A stretch of 48,667 nucleotides of DNA from Bacteroidales bacterium (GTDB taxonomy: Bacteria; Bacteroidota; Bacteroidia; Bacteroidales; Paludibacteraceae), in assembly GCA_015061185.1 (NCBI GenBank), contig SUWZ01000021.1, positions 1-48,667 of the forward strand, given 5' to 3'. The number at the start of each line of letters is the position of its first letter. Positions within the stretch are counted from its first letter, which is position 1. The notes under the pieces were generated by a model. It saw only the letters and a program-made list of their open reading frames with translations, had not been told where the DNA came from and did no database searches. Below are positions 16,696-25,359 of the stretch, one piece after another. Both the position numbers and the translations under genes were made by a program.

Positions 16696-17153
16696 TATTT
16701 GATAATTTTAATGGTTTTAAGAGTTGTTTTAACTACATATACACCGGAAGAATAAGAGTCTAATGAAATCTCCAACGAGCCATCATTTCCTATCACAAAA
16801 GTTCCTTTATTCACTCCTGTCAATGAATAAATTTCAACTAACGAACCCGGCTGTCCGTTCTTAATAATTACACCCTTCTTTGAGGCTCTGATAAAAAGAG
16901 AAGAAAATGACAAATTCAAATCCGTCGATTCTGCTTGAAAATAGTACTTCCCTACATCTGCCAATCCTAACTCTAAAGTAGCAACATCCGATTTAACCAG
17001 AAACTGATTGTCTTTGAACGAAACAACCGGCTTGGAACCTAAATCATAATAAGTTTTATTACCTGTCGTCTCTTCAACAACCAAATACTCTGCATGAATC
17101 GTAAACACGCTTGCTAAAAGCATAATAATGGTAAAAAATTGCTTTGTATTCAT
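16695..17153 (-). CDS. Small secreted protein with T9SS-type sorting domain
   Basis: A 152-residue protein with a signal peptide (about 1-21, ending IHA), a short beta domain (EYLVVEETTGNKTYYDLGSK and KPVVSFKDNQFLVKSDVATL), and a C-terminal module resembling the type A sorting domain (LVEIYSLTGVNKGTF, ISLDSYSSGVYVVKTTLKTI). Small proteins of this architecture are common in Bacteroidales, and none has an agreed function. Its stop overlaps the start of the hydrolase by 1 bp, so the two products are probably made together. It may act as a surface partner for the hydrolase; this is inference. Confidence 0.82.
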   Translation of the reverse strand: MNTKQFFTIIMLLASVFTIHAEYLVVEETTGNKTYYDLGSKPVVSFKDNQFLVKSDVATLELGLADVGKYYFQAESTDLNLSFSSLFIRASKKGVIIKNGQPGSLVEIYSLTGVNKGTFVIGNDGSLEISLDSYSSGVYVVKTTLKTIKIIK

Positions 17154-17251
17154 AATTATAATTTTTTTCGGACTAACTAATACCTCACAAAAATTAGTAA
17201 AAAGTTAGCAGTTATTATGATAACAATATAAAAATTGGTAAATGAACTTCG

Positions 17252-17259
17252 CAAAAGTA
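17252..17259 (-). promoter_or_regulatory. -7 box for the hydrolase operon
   Basis: On the minus strand TACTTTTG, an exact TAnnTTTG match; a -33 box is not obvious. Predicted start near 17245, leader about 90 nt. The rest of the 370-bp gap 17154-17523 is A/T-rich with only a short palindrome (GTTAT-TATG-ATAAC, 17211-17224). Confidence 0.5.
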
Positions 17260-17523
17260 TCTTATGTTCAGAAAAAAAATTAGGATTATCCAACCAAAAT
17301 ATATAAAAATCCAACCATTAAAGACAACACAAAAGAACTATCTCAGCTCGTTTGGATAAGGTAAATACTTAAAATACAAATAGAAAAATAATACCTAAAA
17401 AAGTTACTCCCCTACTATTTATTATTCAAAAAAGGATATCAAGATTAACCTAATAAAGCAAACTATAGAAAGATACTATAATTCATTTCACTGAATTTTT
17501 GAATTAGAACTCGCAGATAATAA

Positions 17524-18138
17524 TCACTCTAAATGAGTAAAATCATTCCAGAAATGCATATTCCACGCCCCATCTTTTAATTCAACAACAGATAGTGCAG
17601 TCGAAAAAGGATGAACCACCTGCGGAATATCATGAAGTTGAAGATAGCGAAAATAGGTAAACAAAATTTTAAGAAAAGCTCCATGAGTAACAACTAAAAT
17701 ATTTCCGGATTTATATTTCTCCACCACAGAACGAACAAATTCGACCCCACGGTCATACACCTGTTTATAGGTTTCACAAGTAGCACGATTAAATGCATGA
17801 GGTTTTGTCCAAAAACACTCAATTTCCTCAGGATAGTCTCGTTTCAAATCCTCCACCAACTCACCTTGCCAATCACCCATACAAATCTCCATCAGCCTAC
17901 GATCTTCCACCACAGGCACATCACCATTCACAGACATTGCCTTCAATGTTTGCAATGTTCGTCTCAGAGGACTGACGTAGATGCAATCAAACTCAACCTC
18001 AGACAAACGTTTACCCAACAACTCGGATTGTCTAACCCCTTCCGGAGTTAAATCTGATTCGGCCTGACCTTGGATACGTTTTTCCACATTCCAAAAAGTC
18101 TGCCCATGCCGGACTAAATACAACTTCAACATAAACAT
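17524..18138 (-). CDS. Histidine phosphatase (phosphoglycerate mutase-like)
   Basis: A 204-residue cytosolic phosphatase of the histidine phosphatase superfamily. The phosphorylated His is H11 in LYLVRHGQTFWN. Other active-site pieces are SPLRRTLQTL, the acidic LMEICMGDWQGE, and the second His in VVTHGAF. Substrates vary widely in this family (sugar phosphates, alpha-ribazole phosphate, others) and there are no cobalamin genes nearby, so no specific role is assigned. A second ATG at 18132 is a possible start. It lies about 60 bp after rpmF. Confidence 0.9.
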   Translation of the reverse strand: MFMLKLYLVRHGQTFWNVEKRIQGQAESDLTPEGVRQSELLGKRLSEVEFDCIYVSPLRRTLQTLKAMSVNGDVPVVEDRRLMEICMGDWQGELVEDLKRDYPEEIECFWTKPHAFNRATCETYKQVYDRGVEFVRSVVEKYKSGNILVVTHGAFLKILFTYFRYLQLHDIPQVVHPFSTALSVVELKDGAWNMHFWNDFTHLE

Positions 18139-18147
18139 ACGACAAAC

Positions 18148-18173
18148 AGGGGAAACCCAATAGGACCTCCCCT
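18148..18173 (-). terminator. Weak hairpin after rpmF
   Basis: AGGGGA and TCCCCT form a short GC-rich stem with a 14-nt loop; the minus-strand tail is only GTTTG. It could reduce read-through from rpmF into the phosphatase gene. Confidence 0.3.
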
Positions 18174-18198
18174 TATTCTTTTAGAATTACAGTCAAAA

Positions 18199-18384
18199 TT
18201 AAACTGCAGCTTCTTTTTCGATAGCAACTACACCACGGTAGAAACCACATTCACCACACACTCTGTGATACAAATGCAACGCACCACAATTTGGGCAAAT
18301 TGCCAATGTTGGAGCTTCAGCCTTATAGTGAGTTCTTCTCTTTGCTCCTCTTGATTTTCCTTGTCTTCGCTTAGGATGTGCCAT
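18199..18384 (-). CDS. rpmF: 50S ribosomal protein L32
   Basis: L32 is a small protein of the large ribosomal subunit. The 61-residue protein begins MAHPKRRQGKSRGAKRRTHY and has a zinc ribbon with four cysteines (CPNCG and CGECG). It lies 18 bp after the yceD-like gene, the pairing found in most bacteria. The zinc-binding form is retained. Confidence 0.98.
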   Translation of the reverse strand: MAHPKRRQGKSRGAKRRTHYKAEAPTLAICPNCGALHLYHRVCGECGFYRGVVAIEKEAAV

Positions 18385-18402
18385 TTTATTTATTAATTTT
18401 AA

Positions 18403-18984
18403 TTAGTTATTATCTAGTAAACTCTTCAATGCATCCCACCGAGGATCAGTTTTCACCTCTGCCTCCTCTGTCTCCTCATCCATCTCTCCCAGATCATCTA
18501 AAAGTTCCGCATCTTCTCCTTCTTCCTTCTCAACAATCAAGTGCTTACGCAACTTTGAGACCATACTCTTCGAGCATTGACCCGCAGGATGAACATTCCG
18601 TATCGGAACACACAACGCAACAAACTCATAAATAAACCATGCTAAGTTTATTGCTCCTTCCGACTCCGGAATCACAACTATGGTATCACTCTCCTCTGAA
18701 AAAGCATCTCCAAATTTCACTGTTAAATGCTCTTGTGCCTCAATCGGTATATCCATATCCGCCAAACACCTATCGCAAGGAACCTTTACAATACCATCGA
18801 TTTCAAAATCCAACTCAAATGCATGTGAATTACGTGTTACCGTTACTATCACATTCACCTCTCCTCTTTTTACCAATGGAGCATCTATGTCCTCAAAAAA
18901 TTTGTCTTGCAACAAATATTCATACTTGTGAACCCCTTGCTCCAAATCCTTCAAAGGGATGTTATACATTCCAAATCTTCCCAC
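18403..18984 (-). CDS. DUF177 / YceD family protein
   Basis: YceD-family proteins are linked to 23S rRNA and ribosome metabolism and are usually encoded directly upstream of rpmF, as here. The 193-residue protein starts MGRFGMYNIPLKDLEQGVH, the usual beginning in Bacteroidota, which supports the ATG at 18984 over the internal ATG at 18969. The core has the paired cysteines in VPCDRCLADMDIPIE, then an acidic segment and the C-terminal DPRWDALKSLL typical of the family. The molecular activity is not well established. Confidence 0.93.
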   Translation of the reverse strand: MGRFGMYNIPLKDLEQGVHKYEYLLQDKFFEDIDAPLVKRGEVNVIVTVTRNSHAFELDFEIDGIVKVPCDRCLADMDIPIEAQEHLTVKFGDAFSEESDTIVVIPESEGAINLAWFIYEFVALCVPIRNVHPAGQCSKSMVSKLRKHLIVEKEEGEDAELLDDLGEMDEETEEAEVKTDPRWDALKSLLDNN

Positions 18985-19011
18985 TTCAACATAAGGATTT
19001 TAAAAACTTCG

Positions 19012-19019
19012 CAAAGTTA
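19012..19019 (-). promoter_or_regulatory. -7 box for yceD-rpmF
   Basis: On the minus strand TAACTTTG matches TAnnTTTG. Predicted start near 19005, about 20 nt before the ATG at 18984. No clear -33 TTTG. Confidence 0.5.
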
Positions 19020-19187
19020 CAAAAATTAACGATATAACGAGCCTTTTAGACACTCATTTTTCGTTTTTTTAGCACATTTGCAAAGTAACTATTTAACAAT
19101 CAATAATTTACATTTATAATTTTTCTCTAAAATTGTAAGATTAGATTCGCTTTTCTTCATTTTTTTAGTAAAAAAGGAAAATCTGAC

Positions 19188-20348
19188 CTACATTTTATTC
19201 AGTATAACACGAAAACATGTTCCTTTGTTCAATTCAGATCGCAAAACATATATCTTTCCGCCATGATACTCTTCTACAATTCGTTTTACTAATGATAATC
19301 CTAATCCCCAGCCTCTCATTTTGGTCGTATAACCGGGTTGAAAAACAGTCTTAAACTTAGATTTAGGAATACCCTTCCCACTATCTATCACATCTAATAT
19401 AACATTTTCAGGTGTTTCGCTTACTTCAAAAATTATTGTTCCCTCTCCCGTTATTGCATCAATGGCATTTTTGCATAAATTCTCTATCACCCATTGAAAC
19501 AACGGTGCATTGAGCCTCGCCTTCACCTCCCCACAATTTTTATAGCTACATGCTATCTTTATCTTTGATGTTGTTCGTGTCTGCATATAACTTAACGAAC
19601 TCTCCAACAAATCATTTAAAAGCACCTCCTCTCGCTCAGGGATTGAACCAACTTTAGAAAATCGCTCTGCTATTATCTTAAGTCGATCGACATCTTTTTC
19701 CATCTCCGGCAAATAGGAAGGATCCATCCCTGTCTCTTTTATCAGCTCCACCCACGCCATTAACGATGAAATAGGAGTCCCCAATTGATGGGCTGTTTCC
19801 TTGGATAAACCTACCCAAACTCTGTTCTGTTCCGATTTCTTGGCACTGGCAAAAAAGAAAAGCAAAAGGCAGAAAAACACCGTTACCAATCCCACTTGCA
19901 CGTAAGGATAGTAGGCTAATTTTTTCAATAGTATCGAATCGTCATAATACAAATAGTGACGAGTCTGAGCATCTATCTCCACAACAATTGGCTCATGAGC
20001 CGACTGAAAGTCGGCAATGGTTTCTTCAATAAACTCTTTATCACTCTCCTCGTCCACCTCTATATTCCGAGAAACGACAACCTCGCCTTGTTCATCTACC
20101 ACCAAAACAGGAATTGAATTATTACCCTCTATCACTTTCAAAATAAAGGATAAATCCGACCCCTCAACGTCCGACACCAAACGCCTCGTCGCCTCTGCCC
20201 ACAAACTGATACGCTGACGTTCTTCTGCTGCCATATCATCCGCCAATTTATTGGAATAATAAACAGAGATCGCCACAATCACAACTGCAAATACAGTAAA
20301 GATTATCTTAATATATTTGAAATCGTCTAACCTCTTTCGCATAATCAT
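19188..20348 (-). CDS. Membrane sensor histidine kinase
   Basis: A two-component sensor kinase of about 386 residues. A membrane segment near the N-terminus (IIFTVFAVVIVAISVYY), a periplasmic sensing region of roughly 120 residues, and a second membrane segment (VGLVTVFFCLLLFFFAS) precede the kinase core. The phosphorylated His is about H187 in SKETAHQLGTPISSL. The ATP-binding domain has the N box NLCKNAIDAI, G1 DVIDSGKGIP and G2 GWGLGLSLVKRI. No response regulator is adjacent, so its partner and signal are unknown. The ATG at 20348, one base after the rsgA stop, is preferred; an ATG at 20372 would overlap rsgA by 23 bp. Confidence 0.9.
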   Translation of the reverse strand: MIMRKRLDDFKYIKIIFTVFAVVIVAISVYYSNKLADDMAAEERQRISLWAEATRRLVSDVEGSDLSFILKVIEGNNSIPVLVVDEQGEVVVSRNIEVDEESDKEFIEETIADFQSAHEPIVVEIDAQTRHYLYYDDSILLKKLAYYPYVQVGLVTVFFCLLLFFFASAKKSEQNRVWVGLSKETAHQLGTPISSLMAWVELIKETGMDPSYLPEMEKDVDRLKIIAERFSKVGSIPEREEVLLNDLLESSLSYMQTRTTSKIKIACSYKNCGEVKARLNAPLFQWVIENLCKNAIDAITGEGTIIFEVSETPENVILDVIDSGKGIPKSKFKTVFQPGYTTKMRGWGLGLSLVKRIVEEYHGGKIYVLRSELNKGTCFRVILNKM

Positions 20349-20349
20349 T

Positions 20350-21273
20350 TTATCGATATTTGCCTTCGTCACAATCTTCCAAAATACTTAAATAACTACT
20401 GTAACGCGACTCACTGATATAATGTTCTTCTAATGCTTTTTTTACTGCACATCCAGGTTCTTTCAAATGCATACAATTACCAAATCGGCAATCTGCCGAT
20501 GCTCGAAATATCTCCGGGAAAAAGTGACTAACTTCCTCTTTCTTAAAATCTATTGTACCAAATCCTTTCACTCCCGGAGTGTCTATCAGATAGGTATTTG
20601 GGAAAATCTCAAACATTTCTGAAAAAGTTGTTGTATGCATTCCCTTATCGTGAATATTGGATATCTCCCCCGTTTTAACTGCCATATCCGGTGAAATTGC
20701 ATTAATAAGAGAAGATTTACCAACTCCTGAATTTCCAGAAAGTACAGAGATTTTACCCTCTAAAATCGACTTTAACTTCTCAATATTTTCTCCTGTCACA
20801 GCCGATACAGCTAAGAAACCATAACCAATTCCTTCATACAACACTTGCAACATTCGCAGATACTCTAACTCCTCCTCTGTATATAAATCACACTTATTCA
20901 CAACAAGTGTTGCTGGAATTCTGTAGGCTTCCGCCGTTGCTAAAACCCGATCAATAAAAATGGTAGATGTTTCTGGATGACTGATGGTAACAACCAATAT
21001 AAGTTGCTCCACATTGGCTGCTATAATATGCAACTGCTTGGATAAATTGGCAGGACGGCGAACAATATAATTTTTACGTTCTTCAATTTCTGTAATCCAT
21101 CCAATACCATCTTCCATCATAACAAAAGAAACCCGATCGCCAACGGCAACCGGGCTGGTACTTTTTATTCCTTTAATACGAAAATTACCCTTTACTCTAC
21201 ATTCATAAACCAAAGAGTCATCCGATTTAACTAAAAACGAACTTCCCGTATTACGAACAACCAATCCTTGCAT
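20350..21273 (-). CDS. rsgA: Ribosome small-subunit GTPase RsgA (YjeQ)
   Basis: RsgA is a circularly permuted GTPase that assists late maturation of the 30S subunit. The 307-residue protein has an N-terminal OB-fold (VKGNFRIKGIKSTSPVAVGD), the permuted G motifs in the order G4 (VVNKCDLY), G1 (SGNSGVGKSSLINAI, starting near residue 180) and G3 (IDTPGVKGFG), and a C-terminal zinc site (CRFGNCMHLKEPGC). It lies between frr (10 bp upstream) and the histidine kinase gene. Confidence 0.97.
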   Translation of the reverse strand: MQGLVVRNTGSSFLVKSDDSLVYECRVKGNFRIKGIKSTSPVAVGDRVSFVMMEDGIGWITEIEERKNYIVRRPANLSKQLHIIAANVEQLILVVTISHPETSTIFIDRVLATAEAYRIPATLVVNKCDLYTEEELEYLRMLQVLYEGIGYGFLAVSAVTGENIEKLKSILEGKISVLSGNSGVGKSSLINAISPDMAVKTGEISNIHDKGMHTTTFSEMFEIFPNTYLIDTPGVKGFGTIDFKKEEVSHFFPEIFRASADCRFGNCMHLKEPGCAVKKALEEHYISESRYSSYLSILEDCDEGKYR

Positions 21274-21283
21274 ACAAATAGGA

Positions 21284-21844
21284 CTAAACAGTCATTATCT
21301 CACGCTCTTTTGCAGAAAGTAATTCTTCCACTTTCTTTATATAACGATCGTGAATTTTTTGAACTTCATTCTCGGCATCCTTCTCAACATCTTCTGCCAA
21401 ACCATTCTTAATCTCTTTCTTAAGTCCGTCGATTGCATCTCTACGAGCATTACGAATACTTATTTTAGCATCTTCGCCTTCTCCCTTTGTCTGCTTTACC
21501 AAGGCTTTTCTACGCTCCTCTGTCAAAGACGGAATTGTAAGACGAATAATCTCTCCATTGTTCTCCGGTGTAATTCCTACCTCTGAGTTTAAAATTGCTC
21601 TCTCGATATCAGCAATCATCTTCTTCTCCCATGGTTGAATAGAAATTGTTCTTGCATCCGGAGTTGTAATTGTTGATACATTTGACAACGGTACCACACT
21701 TCCATAATATTCTACTCGCACAGCATCCAAGATACGAACATTTGCCTTCCCTGCTCTGATATGCGCTAACGCATCATCCAAGTGTAGCACAGCTTGTTCC
21801 ATCTTCTCTTCTGCTACTTTATAGTACTCATTAACTTCTGCCAT
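21284..21844 (-). CDS. frr: Ribosome recycling factor
   Basis: RRF works with EF-G to split the post-termination ribosome. At 186 residues it is the normal family length. Conserved segments are [55 protein letters not shown] and [20 protein letters not shown]. It starts the frr-rsgA-kinase group, with a -7 box about 33 bp upstream. Confidence 0.98.
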   Translation of the reverse strand: MAEVNEYYKVAEEKMEQAVLHLDDALAHIRAGKANVRILDAVRVEYYGSVVPLSNVSTITTPDARTISIQPWEKKMIADIERAILNSEVGITPENNGEIIRLTIPSLTEERRKALVKQTKGEGEDAKISIRNARRDAIDGLKKEIKNGLAEDVEKDAENEVQKIHDRYIKKVEELLSAKEREIMTV

Positions 21845-21876
21845 TTTTACTTATTATTTTAATATTCAATTTTGCG

Positions 21877-21884
21877 CAAAAATA
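21877..21884 (-). promoter_or_regulatory. -7 box for frr-rsgA-kinase
   Basis: On the minus strand TATTTTTG matches TAnnTTTG; predicted start near 21870, leader about 26 nt. No obvious -33 box. Confidence 0.45.
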
Positions 21885-22075
21885 AACAATTCAATTCATA
21901 AATCATACATATATATTTAAATTTTTAAACGTTCCATCATTTTTCTGTACGCACAACATTAAAAATAGGCAATTCTCTTTAGACAACCTCCATAAAGTAA
22001 GTTCTATTTAGAAACCGTTTAAATTTATTTTGAGTGCCAGTTCATCAAATTTATTTCAGATGTCTTCGAATTACT

Positions 22076-22981
22076 TTATTTTGTCATCTCCCTGAAGACC
22101 TCTTCCATAGAACGTTCATTCAACTTTAATGTAAGCAATATCGAATGTGAATTTATTGCATATTCAAAGATAGCTTGTCTAATATCCTCCTCACAATCAA
22201 ATAGGTATGTATTCACTCCTATCTCCTTTACACTACACACATTGGGGAGAGCCGCAAGCACATCAAGAGACTGAGGAGTAGCAAATTCAGCCACCACAGA
22301 AACTACCCCTTCTCTTGCAACTGTTGTCACACTAGTCTCCTTCTCATCAACAACAATTTGACCTTTATTAATGATTATCACTCTATCGCAAATTGCAGAA
22401 ACTTCTTGCATAATATGGGTTGATAGCATCACTGTTTTCTCTTTTCCCACCTCCTTAATCAAATCTCGCACTTCCACAATTTGATTGGGATCCAACCCTG
22501 TAGTAGGTTCGTCCAAAATCAACACTTGAGGGTTAGGAATCAAAGCTTGAGCCAAACCTACTCGCTGCCTATATCCCTTTGATAAAGTTCCAATTTTTTT
22601 ACGATATTCTTTCACTAATCCCGTACGCTCAATCATTTCATCCACTCGATGATTAGCCTCTTTCCCTAACCTATACAAGCCCGCCACAAATCGCAAATAC
22701 TCCCTTACATACATATCCGGATAGATGGGATTATGTTCCGGCAGATAACCTATAAGGCGATGAGCTTCTAAAGGTGATTTTTGCACATCAATACCACACA
22801 CCTCCACCATGCCAGCATCCTGACTAATGTATCCGGTAATAATTTTCATGGTAGTTGATTTTCCGGCTCCATTGTTCCCTAAAAAACCAACAATTTCACC
22901 ACTATTAATGGAAAAACTCAAGTCGTTAAGCACTTGTTGCTTTCCATAACTTTTATGTAAATGAGATACTGCTATTGACAT
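22076..22981 (-). CDS. gldA: ABC transporter ATPase, GldA-like
   Basis: GldA is the ATPase of the GldAFG ABC transporter, first found through gliding motility in Bacteroidota but also widespread in non-gliding members. This 301-residue protein has Walker A at about 35-43 (GNNGAGKST), the signature in GTLSKGYRQRVGLAQAL, Walker B in QVLILDEPTTGLDP and the H-loop STHIMQEV, plus a C-terminal extension after the ATPase fold. No permease (gldF/gldG) is adjacent, so the GldA label rests on similarity alone. It is the last gene of the M20 peptidase-rnhA-gldA run, 11 bp after rnhA. Confidence 0.85.
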   Translation of the reverse strand: MSIAVSHLHKSYGKQQVLNDLSFSINSGEIVGFLGNNGAGKSTTMKIITGYISQDAGMVEVCGIDVQKSPLEAHRLIGYLPEHNPIYPDMYVREYLRFVAGLYRLGKEANHRVDEMIERTGLVKEYRKKIGTLSKGYRQRVGLAQALIPNPQVLILDEPTTGLDPNQIVEVRDLIKEVGKEKTVMLSTHIMQEVSAICDRVIIINKGQIVVDEKETSVTTVAREGVVSVVAEFATPQSLDVLAALPNVCSVKEIGVNTYLFDCEEDIRQAIFEYAINSHSILLTLKLNERSMEEVFREMTK

Positions 22982-22992
22982 ACTATTAAAAT

Positions 22993-23646
22993 TTATTTTC
23001 TTCCAAAATCAGCCGGAATCTCACCCCAAAATGGAGTTTCCCACTTCAGAATTTCCGTCTTATAACTATTAGTTTGCAACCATCGTTCCGCCCTTTCTAT
23101 CAAATCAAAGATAGGACGATTCACCTCTGTGCATACTAATTTTGTTTTACATTTTTTTTGACGAACCCACGAAATAGCATTTGCACTATCTGAGTAAATT
23201 GGCATATCAAAATTATTCTTTTTTAAATAAGCCAACCCGTGTACAAGAGCTAAAAACTCACCAATATTATTAGTCCCCTGCTCCATTGGTCCTATATGAA
23301 ACAATCTCTGCCCATTCCCCACATACACACCTTGATACTCCATTTTTCCCGGATTTCCACTGCACGCAGCATCTACTGCCAACGCATTTTGAATCGGCCC
23401 ATTTTTTATTGCTTCAGGAGGAGAGGGCATCACCTTTTTTACCAATTCAGAAACCAACTGACATTTACCAGCCGAAACATAACCCTCATACCCTCTTTCA
23501 TATGCAGCTAAAGCTTTTTCGTAAGAAGGAAATGACTTATACTTAGCATTCTGACACTTATAAATCTGCTCTTTACACGCCTCCCATGTATCATACACTC
23601 CCGGTAAACGCCCCTCCCAAACAACATAAAATTTTTTTTCAGCCAT
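22993..23646 (-). CDS. rnhA: Ribonuclease HI with viroplasmin-like N-terminus
   Basis: This enzyme degrades the RNA strand of RNA-DNA hybrids. The 217-residue protein begins with the small viroplasmin/hybrid-binding module (about 4-47, KFYVVWEGRLPGVYDTW), then a linker and the RNase H fold. The acidic catalytic set is D92 (VDAACSGNPG), E130 (NNIGEFLALVHG) and D153 (YSDSANA), with a C-terminal D213. The gene is 2 bp downstream of the M20 gene and 11 bp upstream of gldA, so the three are likely one transcript. Confidence 0.93.
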   Translation of the reverse strand: MAEKKFYVVWEGRLPGVYDTWEACKEQIYKCQNAKYKSFPSYEKALAAYERGYEGYVSAGKCQLVSELVKKVMPSPPEAIKNGPIQNALAVDAACSGNPGKMEYQGVYVGNGQRLFHIGPMEQGTNNIGEFLALVHGLAYLKKNNFDMPIYSDSANAISWVRQKKCKTKLVCTEVNRPIFDLIERAERWLQTNSYKTEILKWETPFWGEIPADFGRK

Positions 23647-23648
23647 AA

Positions 23649-24737
23649 TTATCCACGCTTATAATGAGGAATCTCTAAACCATCTAACAACTCAAAATAG
23701 ATCTCAATCCCTTTTTCAATCTCTTCTATACCAACGTATTCGTCCGCAGTATGAGAACGAGAAGAATCACCCGGACCAATTTTTATACTTGGAAAATGCA
23801 AAAAAGCTTGATCAGATAATGTTGGAGAACCATAATAATTGAGCCCTAACGCAATACCCCGCTTCACTATACTCTCTTCTGTTGTAACTCCTGATGAAGT
23901 TAAACGAAATGAACGCGCCTTAATCTCCGAATTTAAATTTTGCTCTAAAATTTCAAACACTTGCTGATTCGAATAGTGCTCATTTGTTCTAACATCAATC
24001 ACAAATGAACATTCGTCCGGAACAACATTATGCTGAGTTCCGGCATGTATCATCGTTACACTCATTTTAACTGGACCCAAAAAATCTGAAACCAAAGGCA
24101 ACTCTGTATTCTGAATCCACTCTACATCCTTCAGGGCTAAATAAATCGCATTTACCCCCTCGTTACGAGCTGCATGTCCAGACTTTCCATGAGAAATACA
24201 ATCTACAACCATCAACCCTTTTTCTGCTATTGCCATTTGCATTCCTGTAGGCTCTCCTACTACGGCGAAATCCAATTGAGGCAACTCTTTCAACAATAAT
24301 TCCATTCCATTCTTACCAGATGTTTCCTCCTCTGCCGAAGCTGCAAATATCAGATTATAAGGTTGACTTTTTTGAGCTAATAAGAAAAACACATACAACA
24401 ATGACACCAATGAAGCCCCCGCATCATTACTCCCCAATCCATACAAGCGTCCATCCTCCAAATTAGGAGCATGTGGATTTCTGTCCCAACCTGCTGTAGG
24501 CTTTACCGTATCGATATGAGAATTCAATAATAAGGTTGGCTTGGAAGAATCAAAATCCGGAGCAATAATCCAAATATTATTCTCCACACGCCCTGTAGAA
24601 TACCCTAAAGACTCTATGTAAACCTGAAGGTAATCTGCCAACTCTTTCTCCTCCCTGCTATAGGATGGTATTGTTATCAACGTTTTTAATAAGCCTATGG
24701 CTGCACTTTGAGCATCTTTTATATCCATGATCAACAC
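23649..24737 (-). CDS. M20 family metallohydrolase (ArgE/DapE-like)
   Basis: A 362-residue zinc-dependent amidohydrolase. Metal ligands of the M20 type are visible: H74 and D76 (NSHIDTVKP), D105 (GSNDAGAS), the acidic cluster E136-E138 (SAEEETSG), E162 (VVGEPTG) and a late His in SSRSHTADEYV. Related Bacteroidota enzymes act as N-acetyl- or N-succinyl-ornithine deacetylases in arginine synthesis, so ArgE-type activity is plausible, but no arg genes are nearby and DapE-like or peptidase activity remains possible. The leader of the gene is almost entirely a 205-bp inverted-repeat element. An internal ATG at 24728 is an alternative start. Confidence 0.9.
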   Translation of the reverse strand: MLIMDIKDAQSAAIGLLKTLITIPSYSREEKELADYLQVYIESLGYSTGRVENNIWIIAPDFDSSKPTLLLNSHIDTVKPTAGWDRNPHAPNLEDGRLYGLGSNDAGASLVSLLYVFFLLAQKSQPYNLIFAASAEEETSGKNGMELLLKELPQLDFAVVGEPTGMQMAIAEKGLMVVDCISHGKSGHAARNEGVNAIYLALKDVEWIQNTELPLVSDFLGPVKMSVTMIHAGTQHNVVPDECSFVIDVRTNEHYSNQQVFEILEQNLNSEIKARSFRLTSSGVTTEESIVKRGIALGLNYYGSPTLSDQAFLHFPSIKIGPGDSSRSHTADEYVGIEEIEKGIEIYFELLDGLEIPHYKRG

Positions 24738-24742
24738 ACTGC

Positions 24743-24947
24743 TTTAAGGTGGGTTCTATAAATTCATTTCCGAGAATTTTTGTTTTTCGAGAAGATTGCT
24801 AAACAAAAGAGGAAAGCAGTGCAAGCACTGTTACCGACTTAACAAACAGCAAACTGCCGAACTAAATCAAAAAATAGCGAAAAGTTTATCACCACCAATT
24901 TACACTTTTATATTTAAAAACGGTGAATTTATAGAACTCACCTTAAA
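24743..24947. repeat. Inverted-repeat element B, 205 bp
   Basis: Terminal inverted repeats of 24 bp with one mismatch: the left begins TTTAAGGTGGGTTCTATAAA, and the right is its inverse ending with ACTCACCTTAAA. The interior has no reading frame. It fills the space between the predicted transcription start (about 24948) and the M20 gene ATG (24737), so it would be the entire 5' leader. The left ~40 bases resemble the left end of element C. The remaining gap to 25359 is described under the next three sites. Confidence 0.75.
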
Positions 24948-24954
24948 ATAATCG

Positions 24955-24962
24955 CAAATATA
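24955..24962 (-). promoter_or_regulatory. -7 box for M20-rnhA-gldA
   Basis: On the minus strand TATATTTG matches TAnnTTTG. The predicted start coincides with the right edge of element B. No good -33 box. Confidence 0.45.
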
Positions 24963-25145
24963 CTAATTTTATCGTTTCTACACCATAAGTAAAGTTCTTT
25001 AGGCAAATCAAATTTGTACATCTTCATACTCTTTTACACCTCAACAAACTCTCCTTAAAAACAAAACGTAACACCCGTATCTATTTATATAAGTCACTAA
25101 ATCAGTCGCTAAATTTCTTTATCTATAAGTGCAATTCCCATAAAT

Positions 25146-25201
25146 ATTCAATTTTAAAAGAGTCGAGAATGGTCTAAAATAGCTATAATTTAAAATTGAA
25201 T
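25146..25201. repeat. 13-bp perfect inverted repeat upstream of the PepSY promoter
   Basis: ATTCAATTTTAAA (25146-25158) and TTTAAAATTGAAT (25189-25201) are exact inverses separated by 30 bp. It lies about 20 bp before the -33 box of the next gene and may be a regulator-binding site or a structural element; the arms are A/T-rich. Confidence 0.45.
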
Positions 25202-25222
25202 GCATAATCACTTCAAAAAATA

Positions 25223-25254
25223 TTTGCATACAAAGAAAAAAAAATGTACTTTTG
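25223..25254 (+). promoter_or_regulatory. Promoter for the PepSY-like lipoprotein and SUMF1 genes
   Basis: TTTG (25223-25226), 20 nt, TACTTTTG (25247-25254): a full Bacteroidota consensus. Transcription would start near 25261, giving a leader of about 100 nt before the ATG at 25360. Confidence 0.7.
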
Positions 25255-25359
25255 AAAAGTGTTGTGATGAAGAATGCGTGAACGAAATTAAACACGATAT
25301 TTAAGGGGGAATAATATTATCGCAAACACAAAACTAAATACACAATAACAAATTACGCA

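Noticed and set aside
21919-22027. A further copy of element D between frr and gldA
   Set aside because: One half-arm is similar, but the partner arm is in the wrong order and the match is weak.
24950-25359. tRNA or other RNA gene in the gap
   Set aside because: No cloverleaf or conserved T-loop sequence was seen; the content is promoters and an inverted repeat.
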